From: Phoronis australis
Taxonomy: Eukaryota; Phoronida; Phoronidae
Direction of reading: 5' to 3'
Assembly (NCBI GenBank): GCA_002633005.1
Contig: NMRA01000047.1
Coordinates: 188,913-252,912, forward strand
DNA length: 64,000 nt
The position numbers and the translations under genes are program-made. Positions 46,191-60,000 of the stretch are shown here, piece by piece. Numbering within the stretch: the stretch's first letter is position 1; each line of letters starts with the position of its first letter. The notes below the pieces were generated by a model. It had not been told where the DNA came from, ran no database searches, and saw only the letters and a program-made list of their open reading frames with translations.

Positions 46191-49100
46191 ATATAGCTGC
46201 AGTTGATCCCATTTATTGACACCAGCCATCTTTTATGCAATCTATGCTTGAACCTTTGGACAGGCTTGTTAATAACTTGTTTACAACCTGGTGAATGGTT
46301 AATCATGGTTATAAGAGTGACTGGTGTGTTATCATCCCAGAAATTATTTTCCTAAACAGAAATGCTTATCTGGTGAAGTGACAACAGTTGGGCTTTCAGG
46401 CATCCTTTGGTCCTCGTGTCCACTCTGCAAGGTTTGTGCCCTAGACCAATTAAACTTGCCCTAACAGCAACTTGTTCTCAGTCGAGGAAGCATCCACGCT
46501 ACACATCTGCCACCTTTTGACAACAGAAAATGTCACCGTGCGCATGAGAAACTTGGCCCGTTTCATATCAACTTGCACTTGGACTTGCAGTGCAAAATCA
46601 CTGGCTGAACTGATCGTAACGTTCTACTCTGAAATTAGTGGTTTTCAGAACACGTTGACTAGAATCTGAAATTGAATTCCTCGTGGAAGTTAGGATTGTT
46701 TTTTCTCTCAGAATTGGAGTAAAAGTTAATATCCAAAACAAGATGTAATTTGATTCAGTTTCTTGACCTAAGTATTTCAATTGGCATGCAAGTGGTGATG
46801 CGGTACAAATGAATGCATTATAGTTTAGCAATGGATTAGTGGAAGGCTCTTAATTGTCTCAGAGTTGAAACTCAATGCGAGATATTTTTGTAATGGATAA
46901 TGGTAGCTTGTTAGCCAGTATGTGATTAAGGAATGGATGGATATTATGTGGTGAGTTGGGTTTTTGTATTAGTGAAAAGAAACTCTTATTTTCAGCAACA
47001 GCACACGGCAAGTGAGCTAAGAATATTTATCACTAATCTGGAGACATTTGAAATCGAGCTTGAATTATCAGCTGACATTTTTGTATCTCCCTGTTTGCAT
47101 TTTACCTTTTCATATGTTTACATAGGCCACCTGAAAGTTTATCATTTCATAAGCCCATGTGAATGTAAATATAGACACAAAAAAGGAAGGGTGTCATTCT
47201 CAGACTATAGAAAAGATGAAACAGCGGAGTGCAACTCTTCACACTCTAGCATTATGCAGTGTTTAATTGATTTTCAATCTTGTCTATGGATTATGGACGG
47301 TGTCTTTGACATTAAGTGGTTGTATTCAAACATCCATTGGCTCATTGAGGTGTCCTGTTTCATCTAAATCCATTTTGACAGTTTGTTCTGTATGAAATAA
47401 TGGAAGTGAACAATTTTTTCACTCTTTCAACTGCTGTCACCGTTTTCATACCCATTTAACTCAAACTTATGATACCACCTAGTACCTCTGAGTCAAATTA
47501 CGTTTAGTGAAGGTAGCATTTTTTATTAAAGGTTATTATTTGGATTACAGTGCCACATCTCATGTGCGTGACATCCTCGTAATGTCCCTTGAACCATAAA
47601 ATCTCACTATCTAGTACTATGTAACATACGGTAAGCGAACAAATGTTTTCTCCATTTCTCCTCGAAAGATAACTAACACAAAGGTGTTGGTTCTGCATTT
47701 ATCAGGTTAATTTGTGCACCGTTGGTGACCATCAAACATTATTTTGAAGAAACGTCTGAGCATTCCTGACAAAGCTTTTGAGATATGTAGAAGAATGGTT
47801 CTGGCAATTATTTTCGTCCAAAATTGGTGACGTTTTACAAAACATAATCCAAAACTTACAAAACGGACATTCTCGTGTGACATCACTTTGAGATCTGAGG
47901 TAACTATAAAATATCCAGGCAACTGTTTGATTAGCAGACAATGGTATTGCATTCACTCTCCATAAAAACTGTTTAAGCACTGTATTCAAGATTTATTTTC
48001 ATAATCTCCCTAACCTGTCATGGTTCAGTGTAACTTAAGGACTTGTAACATTCATTTGACTGTGCATGTTGTTCACTTGCCATATGTATACTGCGCTTTT
48101 TTCATATCAGACTGGCACTTTAAAATGAGTATAGAATTACTGTATGTATGTCTGGAAAATTTAAGGTTCTACGCTGGTACCGCGCTAACTAAACGTAATT
48201 CAAGACTTAACATGATAATTGACCAATAGCATTCTATGCTTTGGGGAAATTTTCGTGTGCCGAATGGTTGAGTCTGCAGCTGAAATAAGGTTTGGTGGTC
48301 TTAGGCTATGGTCATTTACGTCACATTTAGCTTCAATAAAATTAAAATGGTGTGTGTAAATTTTGTGTCAACATGACGGAAAATGTAACCCGTTTAACGG
48401 TTATAACACAAGTATGATAGACCATCAGAAGTGCAGCATGGAACAAGTCAATAAAAGAACAATCATCTGAACAAATTGAATCTTGAATATCTTGAGAACA
48501 GTAAGTCGAAACGAGAAGCGAATCACATAATGCAGACAGTAGTGCTTAGTAACAAAATCTATCTGCAAAATTAGACAGATCCATATCTATTATCTACAAA
48601 CCAAAGCTAAAATAAGAAATGGTACCATCTTGCTTCAGATTTCAACGAAAAGCGCTAGACCTCAAGCTATTAACAAGACATGTTGTATAAAAATTTCATG
48701 AAGATCCAATAAGTAATGCGATGGAGTGGCGTTCAACTAGCGAAAAAAGCAAACGAGCAAACTAAATTCTATGATTGAGTATGGACCAAACCTTTTGTAT
48801 ATCAATACCTATGGTCCAAGGGAGAACACTGTTGCTCTCCTTTGGTCCATATGACCTGATTACCTCCCTTGGGATTGGTCCATATTTCTTGGGTTGTCTA
48901 CACAAAGTGAAAATATTTTCATGAAATTTCCAACAAGAAAAATGCAATGGAATCATGAGCATTTTAGACAATGCAGTGACCTTTTGAGAAATGGAAGTTA
49001 GTTTTGCTCGGTTATCAGAAAACTTTAACGTAGCTGTTGGTTAGCCAACAAAAGTTCAACAATTCTTGTACAAATATTTGTTAACAAACTGACCCTGTGC

Positions 49101-49379
49101 TCTCGTTGTGTGCTGAATGTGATTATACACGTACATGTTATGTCACCATTGCTTGAACTGCTCATTACTTTTACATCAGTGTGTTTTATCATGCAATTGG
49201 TACATTCATTATTGAGTGAATGTTGCCACAATAGGTATGATAGTATTGTTAAATATTTAAGCCTTGATCTTGCTTCTAGGCAATAGCAGGCAATGGTTTG
49301 CTCCTTCCAATGTCGATAATTTCTGTTCACAATGTGCGGTTCCATTCCGCTCATGAGACCAAGTAAACAATTCCAAATT
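46191..49379. other. No gene recognised
   Basis: Open frames up to 144 codons (46,933-47,367, plus) give no recognisable domain. A phrase 'aacagcaacttg…gcatccac' at 46,460-46,530 recurs at 51,718-51,780, so part is dispersed repeat. Confidence 0.35.
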
Positions 49380-49640
49380 TGGTTCACTTTAGAATGTTAT
49401 TTCACATGTGGCTCAACGGATTCAAATGAAACTTTCTTTCTTCAGAAGTTATATAAAATGAAAATAACAGGGTATTTTATACAGATCAAACATGTAAAAG
49501 CAATGTTGGTGTTGGCATTGTTTCGCAACAAATGTACCTTTCTGTTTTGGCAATTTTCAGTGATAGGTCATGGTCATGTGACCCAATTAATGACAGATTC
49601 ATTGGTATAAAGTAAAAATATATAATTTGACAGGCTTTCG
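49380..49640 (+). repeat. GTCACATGACC-core repeat, partial copy
   Basis: Contains GGTCATGTGACCCAATTAATG followed by 'gacagattcattggtataaagtaaaaat', matching the core of the copies at 50.3-51.0 and 60.5-61.1 kb. Confidence 0.5.
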
Positions 49641-50274
49641 ATTTTCAGAAAAAGACCAGGGCACAAGTGGATGATTGATGTTTTCTTTTTCTTTTCTTTT
49701 CATCAACACTAATAACTAGTAGACCTAGTAAGGAACATTTTGGTTTTTTAAGTTTCGTACCATGGCTATTAACAGACATTGATTTGAAACTTGTCAGCAG
49801 TCACACTGAAGCTTGTAACAATGAAAACATAATTTTGACAGTTCTTTTGTTCAAAATAGATGAGTCTTTTGCATGAGTGCAGGCTTTTGTGTGAGAAGTT
49901 AATTGGGTGCAAATTATGAAAATTAAATCCTGGAAAACTCGTGAAAATAAAAATTGCGGCAATAATGTATGAATTTGGATTCTGTTCTCATTCAAAGCCA
50001 AAAGCATCTGTTTTCAATGCAAACCTATAGCTGTGAGTGTTTCACACAGGCTTGGTAAATGGTGAAACCAAATTCTTGTATTGTACATGTGTGCATGCAG
50101 GTGCAAAGCCTATTACACAACAAGGAAATAAACTTCTATCAAAAACCTACCTCTGAGTTCTTCACTTATATAGCACATGCCAGTGTGTACAAGTGGAATG
50201 TAATTTTGTCTCACTAAGAAAGTATTCATTCTTGGAATTGTTCATGTAGAACAGAATACGCCTTAAGATTATGT

Positions 50275-50960
50275 AGGACCCTAGAACAATATCCAATTTT
50301 AGCAAAGTTTTGAAATCACATCTCACAAATGGCTGTTCATATTCACATGAAACTCTCAGATACTATGTTTTATGCACTTTTTCTAAAATGCTGTTAAGGA
50401 TTGTTTTGAAAATCTTCCACTTTTGCATAAGAGGCTGTCAAAAAAGGACTTATTATAAACTCGCGGGTTAATGCCAATGCCCATCCCCGACTTTTTGTCA
50501 ATTTTCGGTTTAAGCATGCCTTGCTTGGGTAATCACCCACCCCCTGTCTCAGGGTTTCCCAATTTAAGTGCCCATGGCGTTAACCTGCGAGTTTACGGTA
50601 TATCATTTTTGTGTAAAAAGTTTAAAGTTGCACAAAACAAAAACCAAACAAATATAAAACTGTAACCGTGCTTTTGAGATTGTATCTTGAGCATTTAATT
50701 TGTACGAAACTTACTCATGTTATTGATCCTGTTGTTTAGCTGTGAATGTGCCTTTATTTTTTAATAAATTTTACTAAAAAAACACGGTCACATGACCTAA
50801 TTAATGGCAGATTGGAATATAGTAAAAAATCAAAACTTCTTCAAAATTTATGCTTTCAGAAAATTAAAAGTTGAATTGTGTAATTTTGTAGATATTTGGC
50901 TCATAGACAGTCTTGTCGTTCATAAAGGTCTTATGACATCAAAACACTGATTTGGAGCAT
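50275..50960 (+). repeat. GTCACATGACC-core repeat, longer copy
   Basis: Begins 'tatgtaggaccctagaacaa' and runs through 'tcagatactatgttttatgca', 'ccacttttgcataagaggctgtcaa' and 'cggtcacatgacctaattaatgg'. This parallels 60,540-61,090 with an extra stretch at about 50,455-50,660 (GGGTTAATGCC … GGCGTTAACC), which looks like a separate insertion with inverted ends. Confidence 0.5.
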
Positions 50961-51871
50961 TTTTGGTTAATACTGGTTTAGAAAAGAAGAAAATGACAGT
51001 TTTATTTAATTTTTGTGCAAAATGACTGAAAATTTACTGTAGCTGGTAAAGTACCCAGTAGACCTGTCTAGATCATTTGTTTACTATTGTTTTGATTTTG
51101 TTGATTGTAGCATAGTATACACTTTCCTCAGGAAATCAATCTCCATGTTTTCTAAGGAAGTTGTGATTTGCAAATGTTTGTCAATACAAAATATACGTTC
51201 TTCCTTGAATTTGCAGTGGCTATAGAGATGTGACTGGAAGTGAACTTCTGTGTACTTTTGAAACTATTGAGCGGTCTCCATAGTTAATCAAGGTCATTGT
51301 GCTCTGTGAATAGATCATTAATGATTTCTTAAGAATGTCAATAGTGCGGTGTTTCAAAGCTTCAATGTTTTAGAACACAGTATGGTGAATAAGTGGAATT
51401 TTGTTTTTTTAAATAAAAGTTTCCCTAAATATGGATAAAATGTTGCTCCATAACCAGCAATTTACTTATACTGTCTATTCAATTAAAACTTGATGAAATT
51501 CAAAGTATTTTGAAAAAATGAACATTTTGACCATTTGTTAAATTTTTAAGATGCATCACCCTTAAAGTAATGGCCTATTTCAGAACAGCAGATTTTCGCT
51601 ATCGACTGAGAATGACAATTACAATGCCAGGTGCTTCCTTCCCCTTCCCAGGTATTGGTACATTGGTGTTAAGCCGTATCCGTAATACAGCCTACCTTAA
51701 AACAACTTGTCCTGACAGCAACTTGCCCGTTCAGCCAAGCATCCACAGTGCACACCCTTCACCTTGCGACAAGTATGACAAAATGATAATTAGACACTCC
51801 CGTGAGAGTAACTGAGCAAGCACAGCCTTCTCTGCAAGCTTGCGTCTACAATTTGTCTACAACTTGCGCTG

Positions 51872-52077
51872 GAACAAGTTACCCTAGAACAAGTTCTTAC
51901 CCTAGAACAAGTTATTATCCTAGAACATGAGTTATTACCGTAGAAGAAGTTATTACCCTAGTACAAGTTAGTTGTTATCCTAGAACAAGTTGTTACCCTA
52001 GAACAAGTTATTACCCTAGAACAAGTTGTTACTCTAGAACTAGTTGTTATCCTCGAACAAGTTATTACTCTAGAACA
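51872..52077. repeat. 18-base minisatellite, about 11 units
   Basis: Units close to GTTATTACCCTAGAACAA repeat head to tail, with single changes such as TTATCC, TTACTC and GTACAA. No conserved spacers and no palindromic repeat unit, so it is a tandem minisatellite. Confidence 0.92.
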
Positions 52078-52673
52078 TTTAGTTCTCTTCCTTCATGTGA
52101 CATCAGCATGGTTCCTGACCTACATTACGAATGGACATTTGTTGACAACTGCCCTGAGTTGGAGTTGTTGATGGAAGGATAAAGAGAGCATTTTGATACA
52201 AGCAGCCATCATGTCATACAACAAAAACAAACCCAAAATAGGAGTAGGGTTCCCCTTTATTTTATCGAATGGACTTTTTGTGAGTGTCATGATTTTCCTT
52301 TACCAAGAAATGAGGGTGCCGAACAAAGAGCTGAATAAATATAAATGGCAGCGTTTACGTGACAGACAATCTATTTTGTTTTAAATCTTTTATTTGCTCA
52401 GTCTAAAGCTTCCTGCGTGATCGATATTTCAATCATGTCACAGTAATAATAGCATGTACCAAGCCAAGCATGAGTTCTTCTCAAATGTCTTGTAGTGTAT
52501 TCCTCAGTGTTGTGATATTGGCTTTTTAAGTCTATTTGCTTATCTTGTAAAAATGTGATTATGAAGTCTTATTCATTGATTCGCCAAAGGCCAAATTCTG
52601 TTTTATCCGAAAGTGCTTTATAATTGCTCTGATATTTTGCACTTTTTGTATTCCTACCGTAAACTCATTTTCG

Positions 52674-53429
52674 TATTTGTGGAACTGCCCAAAACAAAAA
52701 TTAATAATTCAGAGTCTTAATTGATTGATGGTTGTCATTTTAATGCTAAAATTTTAAAACATCTTATGCACAATACTTGTTAAGTTTGTAGCATCACTTT
52801 GTTACACAGATCATTTAGTTGAAATGTATTCTACTTCTTTCCGCCTGGTTTTCATCAAATACACTTTAGACATATGATTAGTTAACCTAGGGTATAACTT
52901 GGCTGAGTTATGAAGTGCTTAATCAGTTCCAGTCTTTCCCATTTCCACAGGGTGGGTAACTCCATGCAGTTTGTCTGATGGTGAATTTCTCTAACTTGTA
53001 CTCACCTGTGATACTTGGCACTTGGTTAGCTGTCATTCATTGCAGAGAATCTAGGCTCCAACTAAATTGACATCTGATGTCGACTTTACACACTTTGTGT
53101 TAAGTTGTTAAATTTTCATTTTTTTGGTTTTCAAAAACTTCTAAAAAGGCAATGCCCCTGAAATACGCTTGAGTTCTTCTATTTGAGTTAATGCTTTTGT
53201 GTTTGTTTTAAAGGAGATGTCGTCTCTTGTGTATGGCGGGCCTGTCAACTCATATCGCCAATCCAACAACAACAATAACAAGACCAGCTTGCAGTCACAT
53301 GACCTTGAACAGCCAATGGATGTAGATGATGAAGCCCCAAACATCAATGGCAACAACCTAGAGAACGACTCTCAGTTATGGCAGTTTCTTCGTCCAGTTG
53401 CCAGTGTTTACCCGCAAGCTGTGTTCAAA
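52674..53429 (+). repeat. Partial duplicate of the NSUN7-like first coding exon and its upstream intron
   Basis: Matches 53,474-54,236 almost throughout. The exon part (53,214-53,429, 216 bases) appears identical to 54,021-54,236, while the intron parts differ by a few substitutions and small indels. It stops at GTGTTCAAA, directly before a single N at 53,430. The truncated exon has no donor. Most likely a false (haplotype) duplication at a scaffold join, or else a real tandem duplication. It should not be annotated as a second exon. Confidence 0.9.
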
Positions 53430-53430
53430 N

Positions 53431-53471
53431 GTGCAATTGTGGGCGCATTTCAACGCTCCGCGTTGCTCTTG
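53431..53471 (+). mobile_element. 41-base tail of the GCGCCCAC-ended element
   Basis: GTGCAATTGTGGGCGCATTT then CAACGCTCCGCGTTGCTCTTG equals the right terminus of the elements ending at 38,704 and 58,110. It sits between the single N and the second copy of the duplicated segment. So one haplotype or copy seems to carry this element here, and the assembler joined across it. Confidence 0.8.
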
Positions 53472-54023
53472 TCTTATTTGTGGAACTGCCCAAAAACAAA
53501 AATTAATAATTCAGAGTCTTAATTGATTGATGGTTGTCATTTTAATGCTAAAATTTTAAAACATCTTATGCACAATACTTGTTAATCCTGACAATAATAT
53601 TTGTAGCATCACTTAGGTACACAGATCATTTAGTTGAAATGTATTCTACTACTTTCCGCCTGGTTTTCATCAAATACACTTTAGACATAAGTTAACCTAG
53701 GGTATAACTTGGCTGAGTTATGAAGCGCTTAATCAGTTCCAGTCTTTCCCATTTCCACAGGGTGGGTAACTCCTTGCAGTTTGTCTGATGGTGAATTTCT
53801 CTAACTTGTACTCACCTGTGATACTTGGCACTTGGTTATAGCTGTCATTCATTGCAGAGAATCTAGGCTCCAACTAAATTGACATCTGATGTCGACTTTT
53901 CACACTTTGTGTTAAGTTGTTAAATTTTCCTTTTTTTGGTTTTCAAAACCTTCTAGAAAGGCAATGCCCCTGAAATACAGTTCTTCTATTTGAGTTAATG
54001 CTTTTGTGTTTGTTTTAAAGGAG

Positions 54024-57000
54024 ATGTCGTCTCTTGTGTATGGCGGGCCTGTCAACTCATATCGCCAATCCAACAACAACAATAACAAGACCAGCTTGCA
54101 GTCACATGACCTTGAACAGCCAATGGATGTAGATGATGAAGCCCCAAACATCAATGGCAACAACCTAGAGAACGACTCTCAGTTATGGCAGTTTCTTCGT
54201 CCAGTTGCCAGTGTTTACCCGCAAGCTGTGTTCAAACATGCGGGTACGCTGTATTCAGCATTAAAACATGACATTGAGAGGCCCGAGGATGAGCATGACT
54301 TCGTGCGACAGAAGCAGAAAAAGAAAATGGCCGCTCAACATGTGATTGTTCCCCACATTGACTTCAGTAGTGGTCAGGAGAAACGACTGACCTATCAGCT
54401 GGCGTTTAACACACTCAAATGTAAGCGGTTCTCTTAAAGCGGCACTAAATGTATTTTTATCATATTGGAAATATTTGCCACGGCTTGAAAACTTTGAGAA
54501 TGGTTTTAATGGTGTTATTGGCAACTAAGACAGATGTTATGAGAGTAATAGGCCTAATTCGATTTTAATTTTTTTAACCAGCTAAAGAGACTCAAGTTAT
54601 GCAGCTTAAAATGATTCGAAGCTTACACTTCGTTGTGTCTTGTGTAATATTATTGATAGTTTATTTTGGATGCAAGTTATTTGTTATTATTACTTATTAC
54701 TTCTTCGTAGTAAGAATAAAGAATAAAGACTTACTCATCTTTTACTGCCAACTTTTTAGAACTGTATTTTCCAGTGGCAAATATATTTTGAGTATACTTA
54801 TAGTGTAATCATTAAAAGGCTCTAAAATTTGTTAGTGCGTTAAGACTATCAGAGGGATTTCCCCGCACACTTTGGTCTACATTCTAAAATTACGACACCA
54901 TATGTTGAGCTAGGTAGAGTGTTCAAGATTTCAGGTGAAAAAGGAATACCAACATCCAATGAGTCATCCCTAATGTCTAGCATCTAACATTTCAAACTCA
55001 AATCCTGAATAAAAATCAGTTTAAATTGAGTGAATTAAACCTCGTCAATGGACTGTTTAGAGGGCTTTGTATCAATTGCTATTCAACTGGTAAGCAATCA
55101 ACAGAAAGTTGAAAAATTGAGAAAAATCAAAAAAATGTCTTTCATTCAGGATGTCGTCTGATAAATATAGTCTGCTGTTATCTCGTCATAAAATTTATAA
55201 TTAAGTGAACGATTCAAGAATGGGCAAGTAGCCAACTCTTTGTTTGCTGCAATTTGGCCAGCCAGTAATAGAAGAAAAAGAATTAATATTTCCATTTATT
55301 TGCCAGATCAACAGTTGCTTGAGGACATATTAGAGGATGTCGCCTTTTTCTCTGCATACCCAGAGGTGAGTTGTGTGAATCTTGTAAAGTTACCGTAGCA
55401 ACCAAGTGTTACAAAAATTCCTACACTGAGATTCTATAAATTACTGTAATGGCATCAATTATCAATGACCAGGAAAGTATTAAGGATAAATTTGTTAAGA
55501 ACTTTTTTCTTTTCGTTTCAGAAAAGTTAGGCAATCAAATGATGTATGGCGTTGTTAAGTAGATGTAACCATGACGATGGCTTGAATTCTTTTACATTTA
55601 TTTTTCAGAGAAGTGTCTTCATGTTATCTATTTTGATAGATAAGGCTTTAGGAGAGCATGAAGTTTTAGCTAATTTTAGTTTGATTTTTTTACCAGTCTT
55701 ATTCTAGTTTTCAGATAAACTAAGCATTACGTGTTCATAATGTCACGCAATGCTCAACAATTTTCCTCTGAATTGCATAATGAGTTGCCATAATCTTGAA
55801 TAAACTAGTTGATTTTAAGTTACAAAATAGTCCCCAGTCATACACTTGCGTGCTTTGGTGGTGATACTGATAAGGCAGTTGCACCCACAAGCTCAGTAAA
55901 CCAACCTATTGTGTGGCAACACTACAAGGATCTGCTACTTTAGCAGCTAGTACTCTCATCTGTGTTCTCCACTTCTAAACAAAGGAAGCTACCCTGTTGC
56001 TATAAAATTAACCGTGTTAAGTTTCTCATTTATAATATTGCCATTCAGAGCCCAATTACTGTGATCTTCAGAGTTTCAATTTTGTTGGTAAATGGACTGT
56101 ACCCACAGAGCTGGCAATCATTCACTACGTTAAGTCCCAAAACTGTCCATGCATAATTCTCCATGTTTTACTGTGCTCTCTACAGTACCGTGAAGAAGAG
56201 GGAGCCATAATGACAATGCTGTATGATCTGCAGCAAAGAAAATTCCCCCGTCAGACCAGAATATCGTGTACCATCCCTGGTGATCCTCATCTAGACGAGA
56301 TGGAGGAGGCCTTGAGTAGCTTTAGTGTGAAACTGAATGCAGCCCTCGCCCGCTGTAGGATAAAGGCACACGCTAGGACTATTGAGCATTTATTGCCTGA
56401 GAGAGTAAGAGAGAAGGGGTCCCAGACTGACAGGCTTCCTGTTTATGCATGGGTTAACCAAGCCAAGGCTAGGTAAGACTTTCAGTGGGTGACGGTAAGA
56501 ACCCATTGTATACTGACCTGATAAAACAAATATGGAGACTTACACCTAGGTTTATTGATGTGAACTTGTTGTTTAATGATAAAAATCGTTTCAGTATTGG
56601 TCTCTCAGCTAGTCAAAAGTTGATGTTTATGCGCCCACATATTTATATATTATATGGACGCATTATGCCGTCATCTCCGTCCGTCCGTCCGGGCGGGCGG
56701 CGTCCAGCGTCCGCTGCTGTATCTCCAAAACCCTTTGACATTATGAGGTTCATGAAATTTGGCACATATGTTCCATTCATGATTGGGACGGCATGTGTGA
56801 ACTTTCGGACGGATCCGAATACCGGTGTGCCCCCTAGTGGCAATTTTAGTTTTTTACACTTACCTTTGTATCTTCTTTCATGAAATTTGGTATGTAGTGA
56901 GATGACGTTTTATCCTCCCGTTTTCGGATGGATTCGACATAGTTTGCGCCACCTAGTGGTCATTTTTAGTGTTTTCGAGTCTGTTTTTGTGCGTCCACCC

Positions 57001-60000
57001 CTCTATCAACCAAACCGCTCAAAGGATGATTGTGAAAATTGGTGTGTATATGCTTACTATGTAGAGGACGGTTGACAATGATTTTCAGACGATGTGGACT
57101 ACTGTGGGGCCTCCTAGTGGCAGTTTGTTTTTTTGCGCCTATGGCTGTATCTCCTAAACCGTTCGCAGGATCTTTACGAAATTTAATAAGTGTATTGATA
57201 TGATGTTAACAACAGACGATGACGACTTTTGGACGGATCCGCCTACCAGTGTGCCCCCTAGTGGCAATTTTATTTTTTCACGTTTACCTCTGTATCTTCA
57301 CAAGTCCTTAACGGATTTTCATGAAATTTGGTATGTAGGCACCTATTAGTGCGTTGACGCTATCCTCCCGTTTTCGGATGGATTCGACCTAGTTTGCGAC
57401 ACCCAGTGGCCATTTTTACTGTTTTTGAGTCTGTTTTTTGGCGTCCACCCCTCTATCAACCAAACCGCTATAAGTATGATTGTGAAAATTGGCATGTATG
57501 TTCTTACTATGAAGAGGACGGTTGACGCTGAATTTCCCATGACTTTGATTACTGTGGCGCCTCCTAGTGGCAGTTTTTTTTTGCGCCCATGGCTGTATCT
57601 CCCAAACCGTTTGCAGGATCTTTACTAAATTTAGCAAGTGTATTTATGTGATGTTGACAACGGACGATGACGACTTTAGGATGATTCTGACTACCGGTAT
57701 GCCTCTAGTGGCAATTTTAGTATTTTACATTGACCTCTGTATTTTCATAGGTCTTCAGGTGTATACTTTGTGTTACTTCGTGACTATGAAGGAAAAGTTC
57801 CAAGTAGAAATTTGTTTCTGGCATTCTAATGCTGTGCTAATCTCGTATGTTGGTAAATTTGTTTTTAATTCTATGTTTCTGTGGTGCTTTAAGCAACTGA
57901 TGTATAGGATGTGCTTGTATTATGAAGATCACTCACATTTTGCCTCTAGCCTATTGAGGAGACAATGACCATGCCTTTCCATTTTGCAAAGTACAACATA
58001 CTACATATATGCCCTCTACTGGCCACTTTATGGTACCAGTAAACAACCCTAGAAGGATACCGTATAAGGTGCAATTGTGGGCGCATTTCAACGCTCTGCG
58101 TTGCTCTTGTTACAAATAAAGCCATGTTTGGTTCTTAATTGTTCTCGACTCATTTGGCACACAGTGTGACTAACATGTGAAATTCGATTTTTTCACATTT
58201 CTTAATAAATATGATTGCCAAGAAAATTAATGTCATTATCAACATAAAGCAGTTTTCAAAAAAGTAGACAATTTCTACTGAAATTCGTTTAGCTTTGCTG
58301 AAGTTGTGGAAAAACATCTAGAAGAAAATTAACCAGGATGAAAATTAACACTAACATTTGAAGATTAGTGTGGAAACTTGCTTCGCAATTTTTACTGTAT
58401 AACTGTAAAAAACTCTTGGTATACTTTCATTATTTGTAACGTTATGAATGCAGCCTTGAAAATTTTAAAAATGTCTGTTTGGTGACTATTTTTGTGGGAA
58501 GTAACAGAAGAGTGCTGTTGTAATTGTAAAACTGTCTCCGATTGTCACCTAACTTTTTTGTCTGTTCTTGGAGTTCTTGCTATGTGTGACACTCATTTTG
58601 CATTGAACTGTTCCATGTTTCATAATAATTCAATACCTATTGTATTTTGGTCATCCAATTTTAGTTTTATTGTATTTCTCCAGTATTTTCAATGGTATAA
58701 TAAATGTATTGTATTGTATTGTATTGTCTCGTCCTCTGTGTTTGCTATGTACTCGTTTTCTTTCACAGACCGAAGTCTTTCACCATCCCGTTTGGAGACT
58801 CAGACATTAGGTTCATGGTTATGCATTTTAATAGATTTTTTAAATTGTAATTCACACCCAGCTTTGCAAATGCACCGTTCACTGGCATTTTAGCCAATTT
58901 ACGGGGTTCCCAAATTTTGAGAACCAGTTTGATATGGTTATTGAATGGAGAAAACTGGTTCTCAAAAAGTGGGACCCCCGTAAGTGACTATTACTGTGTT
59001 TTGTTTAAAATCAGGTGTCCAAAATGTTCTTCATTTCAAGATTTCATTGAAGAAATTGCTGAGTAGTAGATATTTTTCATTAAAAAGCCACAGTTACAAT
59101 TTTAGCACTCATGATTTTGCAAAACGGAAATGCCAAATCCTTAATTTTGCATGAGAATTGTTTTTTCAACAGACATCTTGTCTCTGAAAACATAAACTGC
59201 TAAAATTATTTATTTTTAAATGTATCTAAATGTTAAACTGACTGAATTAGTCATGTTTAAGAAATCGAATCAAGATAACTGAAAAATGCACAGATTGACG
59301 CATTAACAGATTTGGTATCTGAACCTTGGTTCTAATCTCTGTACTTCAATTTGGACTCGAAATTATTTCTGTACATTTTCTGTTCTATTGTACTCTTTTG
59401 TGAACTCAAGATATCGTATTCTGTGCTTGAATACAACATGGGTTTTGCAGATGAAATTCTGATCCAAGTTCATACTTGATAATCCCCTGATTCGAGCTTC
59501 AAACTTGAGTAAAAAATTTAAATTTTGAGTAAAACCTTTTGATTTCGAATTGCTTTAATCCTGGTGTCATCCAGTAAAAATTGTGGCTGTCTTCCATGTT
59601 GACCATGATGTGCTTGAGCAGTGAATAGTATACACATTAACTGGAAGGAAATAATCTTGAGTTTGATCCTTGAGTACAAATATTAGACCTGGGTACTTGA
59701 TGTCTGAAAACCACACATTGCTTTTGTGTGTTTGCTGGACTGTTCTTTTCAGGGGCCACTTTTCCTTTGTTTCTGATGCACAAACATTGCTTTGTGGTGA
59801 TAATGTGGGTTATTTAACTGGGCAACTGTCATAAAAGCTTCATTCATGTTTGTAAGTATGGTAAAATTTCAACAATTTCGGACATAAATTATCACCAGAA
59901 TTGATATTTGTTCATTGAGTAGAGACTCCTTTCTGACATGGTTGTGAGGGTCTACGCATACTAAAAAGAGTCTCCAGTGGTATTTTTAGCTATTTGTCTG

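Noticed and set aside
46933-47367. 144-codon open frame
   Set aside because: Protein-like in length but with no known motif, no splice sites and AT-driven composition.
51872-52077. CRISPR-like array
   Set aside because: Units are contiguous 18-mers without unique spacers, in a eukaryotic intergenic setting.
53199-53522. A separate gene or alternative first exon at the first NSUN7-like exon copy
   Set aside because: The copy is cut at a single N, lacks a splice donor, and its exon is identical to the downstream copy; a scaffold artefact is likelier.
56485-57968. Open frames of 60-133 codons in NSUN7-like intron 3
   Set aside because: They are translations of the GCGCCCAC-ended repeat, with the same non-coding phrases in several frames.
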